Assembly: GCF_029051725.1 (NCBI RefSeq) | Contig: NZ_JAACFU010000009.1 | Location: forward strand, 186,001-250,000 | DNA length: 64,000 bases | Reading direction: 5' to 3' | Origin: Bradyrhizobium sp. CSS354 | Lineage (GTDB): Bacteria; Pseudomonadota; Alphaproteobacteria; Rhizobiales; Xanthobacteraceae | Shown: positions 59,751 through 64,000 of the stretch, piece after piece | Layout: every line of letters starts with the position of its first letter | Numbering within the stretch: position 1 is the first letter of the stretch | The notes under the pieces: model-generated | The model's input: the letters and a program-made list of their open reading frames with translations, nothing else | The model's database searches: none | What the model was told of the DNA's origin: nothing | Translations under genes and position numbers: made by a program

Positions 59751-61174
59751 AGCACTTTTCCCGGGTTCATGATTCCGAGCGGATCGAGCATCGCCTTGAG
59801 CTGTCGCATCAGCTCGATTGCGGTCTTGTCCTTCACGTCGGGCAGCTCGTCGCGCTTGAGCACGCCGATGCCGTGCTCCGCCGAGATCGAACCGCCCATG
59901 CGCAGCACGATCGCGAACACGACCGCGTTCATCTCGTGCCACCGCGCCAAATAATCCGCGGTGTTGGCGCCGATGGGCTGGCTGACATTGTAGTGCAGAT
60001 TGCCGTCGCCGAGATGGCCGAACGGCACCGGCCGCGCGCCGGGGATCAGTTTGACCACGGCTTCATTGGCCTCGGCAATGAAGGCGGGCACCGTGGCCAC
60101 CGGCACGGAAATGTCGTGCTTGATCGAGCCGCCCTCCGGCTTCTGCGCCGACGACATCTCGTCGCGCAGCTTCCAGAAGCCGGCTCGCTGGGTGAGGTTG
60201 GCCGCGATCACCGCGTCGTCGACGATCTCGTCCTCCATGGCGCGGCCGAGGATCGCTTCCAGCGGCGTGCGGGCATCGTCACCCGGCGAAGACAATTCCA
60301 TCAGCACGTACCAGGCATGCTTCTGCGCGAGCGGATCGCGCACGTCGATGCCGTGGCGGATCGAGAAATCGACCGCCATCTCCGAGAGCAGCTCGAAGCT
60401 CGTCAGCGCATTGGCGGCCTCGCTTTGCGCGATTGCCAGCAGTTTCAGCGCGGCGTCCGGCGACTTCAGCCCGACGAAGGCGGTCTCGATCGACCGCGGC
60501 TTCGGAAACAATTTTAGCGTCGCCGCGGTGATGATGCCGAGCGTGCCTTCGGCGCCGATGAAGAGGTTATGCAGATTGTAGCCGGTGTTGTCCTTCTTCA
60601 GCTTGGAGAGCACGTTGAGCACGCGCCCGTCCGCCAGCACCACCTCGAGCCCCAGCGCCATCTCGCGCGCGACGCCATAGGCGAGCGCGGCCGTGCCGCC
60701 GGCATTGGTCGAGAGATTGCCGCCGATGGTGCAGCTCCCTTCCGCGCCGAGCGAGAGCGGAAACAGCCGGTCGACGTCCGCGGCCTTCTGCTGCGCGATC
60801 TGCAGGACCACGCCGGCCTCGCAGGTCATGGTGTTCGACGCAGTGTCGATCTCACGGATCTTGTCGAGCCGCCGCAGCGACACCACCACCTCGCCATTGT
60901 GCGGCGTCTGGCCGCCGACGAGCCCGGTGTTGCCGCCCTGCGGCACCAGCGCGATTCTGTGCGCGGAGGCGAGCTTGCAGATTGCGGCCACTTCGGCGGT
61001 CGAGCCCGGGCGCAGCACCAGTGGCGAGCGGCCGTGGAACAGATTGCGCTCCTCGGTGACATAGGCCTCGATGTCGGCCGCATCCGTGATGGCGTGCCTC
61101 TCGCCGACGATCTTGCGGAATTGTTCGATCAAATCGGGGGCAAGCGGAGGGGTGGCGGGATGATTAATGTTCAT
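59747..61174 (-). CDS. FAD-linked oxidase (GlcD/D-2-hydroxyacid dehydrogenase type)
   Basis: 475-residue flavoprotein with FAD-binding region PLVLRPGSTAEVAAICKLA and QGGNTGLVGGQTP. GAEGSCTIGGNLSTNAGGTAALAYG and PFGHLGDGNLHYNVSQP with its conserved His, then GSISAEHGIGVLKRDEL, belong to the D-lactate/D-2-hydroxyglutarate/glycolate oxidase group. It oxidises a 2-hydroxy acid, passing electrons to the quinone pool or ETF; ETF-QO is encoded in this window. ATG at 61174. Substrate not known. Confidence 0.92.
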   Translation of the reverse strand: MNINHPATPPLAPDLIEQFRKIVGERHAITDAADIEAYVTEERNLFHGRSPLVLRPGSTAEVAAICKLASAHRIALVPQGGNTGLVGGQTPHNGEVVVSLRRLDKIREIDTASNTMTCEAGVVLQIAQQKAADVDRLFPLSLGAEGSCTIGGNLSTNAGGTAALAYGVAREMALGLEVVLADGRVLNVLSKLKKDNTGYNLHNLFIGAEGTLGIITAATLKLFPKPRSIETAFVGLKSPDAALKLLAIAQSEAANALTSFELLSEMAVDFSIRHGIDVRDPLAQKHAWYVLMELSSPGDDARTPLEAILGRAMEDEIVDDAVIAANLTQRAGFWKLRDEMSSAQKPEGGSIKHDISVPVATVPAFIAEANEAVVKLIPGARPVPFGHLGDGNLHYNVSQPIGANTADYLARWHEMNAVVFAIVLRMGGSISAEHGIGVLKRDELPDVKDKTAIELMRQLKAMLDPLGIMNPGKVL

Positions 61175-61206
61175 TGTCTTGTCTCTTCTCAAGCTTCTTA
61201 CTCTTT

Positions 61207-61255
61207 GCGCATGATCTTGCCGGAAAACCGCTACACACTTTTCCGGATCATGCGC
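61207..61255. repeat. Rhizobial-type palindrome, family F
   Basis: GCGCATGATC and GATCATGCGC flank CCGGAAAA and TTTTCCGG around an 11-base centre. This is a commonly seen intergenic palindrome in rhizobia. It abuts the TsaC stop and lies 33 bases upstream of the FAD-oxidase ATG. Confidence 0.88.
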
Positions 61256-62244
61256 TATCGCGCCACGGCCGCCCGGCGCAGCCGATCATTGATCGCTTCG
61301 CCCAGATCCTGTTCGGGGATCGCCATCACCGCAATCGCCCGCGGGCTCCTCACATCGAGGGCGCGAAGATAGCCGAACAGATTGGCGGCGGCTTCATCGA
61401 GATCGCCGGTGGGGGACAAATTCATGACGGCGGTGGCAGCCTCCAGGCCAGGCAGGCGCGCGGGGCCGAACGCCAGCAGCGCTTCGCCCGGCGCGACATC
61501 CTGCGCATTGAGCCGCACATTGGCGCGTGGCGCGTAATGCGAGGCCAGCATGCCCGGCGCCAGCGGCTGGCTGTCGTCGCTGTCGGCCTCCGCCGGCAGT
61601 CGCGCCAGCGGCGTGCCGAGCACGACCTCGATCCGCTCGCGTGACAGCCCGCCGGGCCGCAGCAGCATCGGCGCCGCGAAGCAGCCGACGATGGTCGATT
61701 CGACGCCGACCGTAACCGGCCCGCCGTCGACGATCAGGTCGATCCGCCCCGCAAGGTCGCCCTCGACATGGGCAGCCAGCGTCGGCGAGACGTGGCCGGA
61801 GAGGTTGGCCGACGGCGCCACCACAGCCCCGCCAAAGGCGCGCAGGATCGCCTGCGCCACCGGATGGGCCGGAATGCGGATCGCGACCGTATCGAGGCCC
61901 GCGGTGGCAAGCTCGGCCACGGGGCAGTTTTCCGTCTTCGGCACCACCAGCGTCAGCGGCCCCGGCCAGAACGCCTCCGCAAGGCGCAAGGCGCAGGCGT
62001 CGAATCGCCCGATCCTCCGCGCCGCCGCGAGGTCGGCGACATGCGCGATCAGCGGATTGAAGGCCGGCCGCCCCTTGGCGGCGTAAAGATGGGCGATCGC
62101 GCCGGCATTTCCAGCGTCCGCCCCGAGCCCGTAGACCGTCTCGGTCGGGAACGCGACCAGCCCGCCGGCGGCCAATGTCCGGGCGGCAGCTTCCGCGCCG
62201 GCCTCGCCGGCCGGTAAAATCAGCGTTTCAAGACCCGTTTTCAC
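61255..62244 (-). CDS. L-threonylcarbamoyladenylate synthase (Sua5/TsaC)
   Basis: Makes threonylcarbamoyl-AMP for the t6A modification of ANN-decoding tRNAs. ETLILPAGEAGAEAAARTLAAGGLVAFPTETVYGLGADA is the YrdC domain start. KGRPAFNPL, LTLVVPKTENCP and VAPSANLSGHVSPT follow. The C-terminal ~120 residues form the Sua5 domain, so it is the two-domain version (329 residues). GTG at 62244 with GAGGAA 10 bases upstream is chosen; the longer frame would enter the tRNA gene. Confidence 0.93.
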   Translation of the reverse strand: MKTGLETLILPAGEAGAEAAARTLAAGGLVAFPTETVYGLGADAGNAGAIAHLYAAKGRPAFNPLIAHVADLAAARRIGRFDACALRLAEAFWPGPLTLVVPKTENCPVAELATAGLDTVAIRIPAHPVAQAILRAFGGAVVAPSANLSGHVSPTLAAHVEGDLAGRIDLIVDGGPVTVGVESTIVGCFAAPMLLRPGGLSRERIEVVLGTPLARLPAEADSDDSQPLAPGMLASHYAPRANVRLNAQDVAPGEALLAFGPARLPGLEAATAVMNLSPTGDLDEAAANLFGYLRALDVRSPRAIAVMAIPEQDLGEAINDRLRRAAVAR

Positions 62245-62312
62245 AGGGATAAGATTCCTCAGCTCGGCCGCTTGCGGTGCGCCAAACCCGACGCTATAAG
62301 CCGGCCTCTTGT

Positions 62313-62389
62313 CGGAGTGTGGCTCAGCCCGGTAGAGCACTGCGTTCGGGACGCAGGGGTCGCAGGTTCGAATCCTGCCACTCCGACCA
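62313..62389 (+). tRNA. tRNA-Pro, anticodon CGG
   Basis: 77 bases ending in CCA. The acceptor stem CGGAGTG pairs with CACTCCG, and C1-G72 is the proline pattern. The anticodon stem CTGCG/CGCAG holds loop TTCGGGA (anticodon CGG, reads CCG). T loop GGTTCGAATC. It is on the opposite strand to the TsaC gene. No integrase nearby, so no sign of use as an attachment site. Confidence 0.96.
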
Positions 62390-62591
62390 TTCTTCCAAAA
62401 GTCGACGTTTTCCTAGAGGCTCGTTCCCCAAAGGCTTGGCGGACCGGCCGCCGGCGCCCGGGAGCGCCTTCTTGCAACGATTTTCAGGGCGGGTCCACGG
62501 CCGATTTGGCCGGACAGGGCGGCGTGTTGCGAAGGCATGGCTCGGCGTTTGCCGATATCGATAACTCGGCGTTGCAAGCTAGGTCAGAGGA

Positions 62592-62912
62592 CTACCGCCT
62601 GGCCACCAGCACACCGACCATGAACGCAATCATCAGCGCCGGCAGCGGCGCCTCGCGGACCATGCCGCGAACGATTTGCGTCCAATCTTGCTCCGGGACG
62701 AGTTTCGGAGACCTGATCTCGGGCGCTGGCTTGATGCCCCATTCGGAGGCGAGTTCGGCAATTTCGCCTGAGGCAAGCCGCACGCCGTCGCGGAAGATGG
62801 CGGCGTCCGCGCGCTCGCGCGGTGCCAGCAACATCATCGTCGTGACGGCGGTACGCAAGGTCATCTCGCCGTAGCCTTGCAGCCTGACCGATTCCTCGGG
62901 GTCGGACGTCAT
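62592..62912 (-). CDS. Hypothetical protein with C-terminal membrane helix
   Basis: 106 residues. The N-terminal part is charged and soluble, and the C-terminal stretch LPALMIAFMVGVLVA is one membrane helix ending in RR, the topology of a tail-anchored protein. GAGG lies ~8 bases before the ATG. No family recognised. It is the last gene of a minus-strand group of small proteins (62592-63777). Confidence 0.7.
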   Translation of the reverse strand: MTSDPEESVRLQGYGEMTLRTAVTTMMLLAPRERADAAIFRDGVRLASGEIAELASEWGIKPAPEIRSPKLVPEQDWTQIVRGMVREAPLPALMIAFMVGVLVARR

Positions 62913-62939
62913 CGCAAATACCTCACAGCGCCAAATGCT

Positions 62940-63053
62940 TTACAATGCGAAGTGGCGCGCGATGGTGAAGGCCATCGCCGCGCACAGGACCAGCGTGGAT
63001 ACCGCGCCGGCCACGCCGCGCGCGAGATCGGCCCGCGTCAGGTGCCTGGTCAT
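62940..63053 (-). CDS. 37-residue single-span membrane peptide
   Basis: Reads MTRHLTRADLARGVAGAVS, then TLVLCAAMAFTIARHFAL: a basic start and one C-terminal hydrophobic helix. GGAGC lies about 7 bases before the ATG at 63053, and the stop TAA is at 62940-62942. It sits 27 bases upstream of the 106-residue gene. No family recognised. Confidence 0.6.
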   Translation of the reverse strand: MTRHLTRADLARGVAGAVSTLVLCAAMAFTIARHFAL

Positions 63054-63135
63054 GATTTTGCTCCATGCTCGGCATGGCAATGGCGGGGAGGCGGCGTTGG
63101 TTCCTTGCGCGGCGGGCGAATCGCGCGAACGCTGG

Positions 63136-63360
63136 CTACTTCCGCAGCAGCTCGCTCAGCGCCGCCGTCGCTTCGGCGCAGCGGATCTCGTCGATTTCGC
63201 GCGACAGGCTGAGCGCGCTCGATCTGAGCTCTTCGACTTTCCAGCTATCAGGGTGCTGGGTCTCGAGTTGACCGAGCCGCTTGTTCAGATCGTCCAATCT
63301 GGTTTGCAATTGTTCGACGCTGGCGGCCCCATTCACCACCCAGACTCGTTGCGCACGCAT
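63136..63360 (-). CDS. Hypothetical coiled-coil protein, 74 residues
   Basis: VEQLQTRLDDLNKRLGQLETQHPDSWKVEELRSSALSLSREIDEIR gives heptad-like spacing of Leu and Ile, predicted coiled coil. GGGGA lies before the ATG at 63360. It is short, soluble and without a signal peptide. No family recognised. Part of the minus-strand small-gene group. Confidence 0.68.
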   Translation of the reverse strand: MRAQRVWVVNGAASVEQLQTRLDDLNKRLGQLETQHPDSWKVEELRSSALSLSREIDEIRCAEATAALSELLRK

Positions 63361-63516
63361 CGTAGTTCCCCTGCTCGTCTCACGGCGTTGTGAGAGGGGT
63401 TCGTGGCCGCAATGGGAATTTCTTTTGTCGGGCTTCAGACGAACGGGAACCGTTGCAGATCGGCAACGCGAGTTCCTTCGCGTCGGCGTGCGTCTGGAGG
63501 TCGGCCCGTCACGGCA

Positions 63517-63777
63517 TCAGGCCGCGCGCGGCCACTCGGTCGATTGCTTTTCAAGCCGGCTTTCGAGAATGGCGATGCTCACCCGGATATTGTCGCGCCG
63601 GGCCCGCAGGTTCTGCGCGAGCATGGGGTAGGCGACGTTCTGGGGATCGGAGTTTCCAGCCTTCCGCTCTTCCTCCAGAATGTCGGCGTCGATCATTCGC
63701 ATGCGCCAGCGCAGATCGGAGATCAATGCGTGGAGCTGGGTCGGCATGGTCGCTTCGAAACGGGACGTCGGATGCAT
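63517..63777 (-). CDS. Hypothetical helical protein, 86 residues
   Basis: ALISDLRWRMRMIDADILEEERKAGNSDPQNVAYPMLAQNLRARRDNIRVSIAILESRLEK is strongly helical, probably coiled-coil. The ATG at 63777 has GAGG 5 bases upstream; ATG in the middle (MPTQL) is a weaker alternative. No family recognised. First gene of the small-gene group; the 156 bases between it and the coiled-coil gene hold nothing recognisable. Confidence 0.7.
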   Translation of the reverse strand: MHPTSRFEATMPTQLHALISDLRWRMRMIDADILEEERKAGNSDPQNVAYPMLAQNLRARRDNIRVSIAILESRLEKQSTEWPRAA

Positions 63778-63957
63778 GATCGCCTCACGATGAGACAGAC
63801 CCACTGCGGGTCTGAGGGATTTGCCTCCCTTGCAGCAAGCGGAATGCCAGTGACGACTGAGCGAGTTTCTCCGCGATTGCTCGCCCTCGCGCCGGAACGT
63901 TTGCCACTCTTTCCCGTTGCTGCAGGGGCCTCGATAACGAGGCGATCGAGGGACCCA

Positions 63958-64000
63958 TGCCGCTCATCCGCTATTTCGTCTTCACCGGCGGCGCTCTGCT
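63958..64000 (+). CDS. Start of a protein cut by the right edge
   Basis: MPLIRYFVFTGGAL with GAGGG 4 bases before the ATG. The hydrophobic opening suggests a signal or membrane segment. Too short to identify. Confidence 0.55.

Noticed and set aside
59751..59942. Longer version of the GNAT gene
   Set aside because: The extra part lies inside the FAD-oxidase gene and lacks GNAT features. GTG at 59750 fits a 4-base overlap.
62245..62340. Longer version of the threonylcarbamoyl-AMP synthase gene
   Set aside because: Would run through the tRNA-Pro gene. GTG at 62244 begins the conserved domain.
62313..62389. tRNA-Pro as an integration site
   Set aside because: No integrase, no repeated tRNA 3' end and no change in gene content beside it.

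Overview
The window is about 64 kb of GC-rich chromosomal DNA from an alphaproteobacterium, most likely a Bradyrhizobium or close relative (Nitrobacteraceae, Hyphomicrobiales). This rests on protein flavour (DUF1236, DUF3096, TIGR02301, DUF4142 and ETF-QO of the rhizobial type), on chemoreceptors with rhizobial-style signalling domains, and on many short palindromic intergenic elements of the kind common in these genomes. The genus is inferred from these features; no search was run. There are no phage, IS, CRISPR or rRNA genes. One tRNA gene, tRNA-Pro(CGG), is present.

Layout. 0-2.7 kb: phosphoketolase-acetate kinase operon on the minus strand (ackA runs off the left edge). 2.9-7.1 kb: PA0069-type radical SAM protein, VOC protein, RNase HII and a GT39-like membrane protein. 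7.2-14.4 kb: uracil-DNA glycosylase, ETF-ubiquinone oxidoreductase, TPR lipoprotein-like protein, ispE, an alpha/beta hydrolase and a LysE exporter. 14.4-18.9 kb: a stand-alone beta-ketoacyl synthase with an HxlR regulator and a perfect palindromic operator, then ispB, a DUF2007 protein, a TrmN6-like methyltransferase and an unlisted 32-residue membrane peptide. 19-23.5 kb: S49 peptidase and glyQS. 23.6-29.4 kb: DUF1236 and DUF3096 proteins, pyruvate phosphate dikinase with a long Lys/Ala tail, and a SleB-type cell-wall hydrolase. 29.5-33.2 kb: the de novo NAD operon nadA-nadB-nadC with two dyad operators upstream. 33.4-36.9 kb: MFS transporter, acuI and small proteins. 37-43 kb: three tandem chemoreceptors. 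43-49.5 kb, minus strand: DUF2339 giant membrane protein, a Nudix-plus-winged-helix regulator resembling NadQ/NrtR, a tyrosine-phosphatase-like protein, an HD hydrolase, tag and ygfZ. 49.5-54 kb: dihydroorotase-like protein, sulfurtransferase, and an ECF sigma/DUF4142/cupredoxin group. 54-64 kb: housekeeping and repair genes (two Nudix proteins, SRAP peptidase, threonylcarbamoyl-AMP synthase), a CaiB CoA-transferase next to a GrdB-like protein, an FAD oxidase, and a run of small proteins.

The most informative link is between the two dyads upstream of nadA and the Nudix/winged-helix protein 12.5 kb away. Together they look like a regulator-operator pair for NAD synthesis. Other points that stand out are the dihydroorotase-like protein with Gln in place of the first metal His, the GrdB-like protein with CPVC instead of a selenocysteine motif, histone-H1-like tails on PPDK and RNase HII, a family-4-like UDG with too few cysteines, and several families of palindromic repeats, two of them clearly present in more than one copy with long near-perfect arms.
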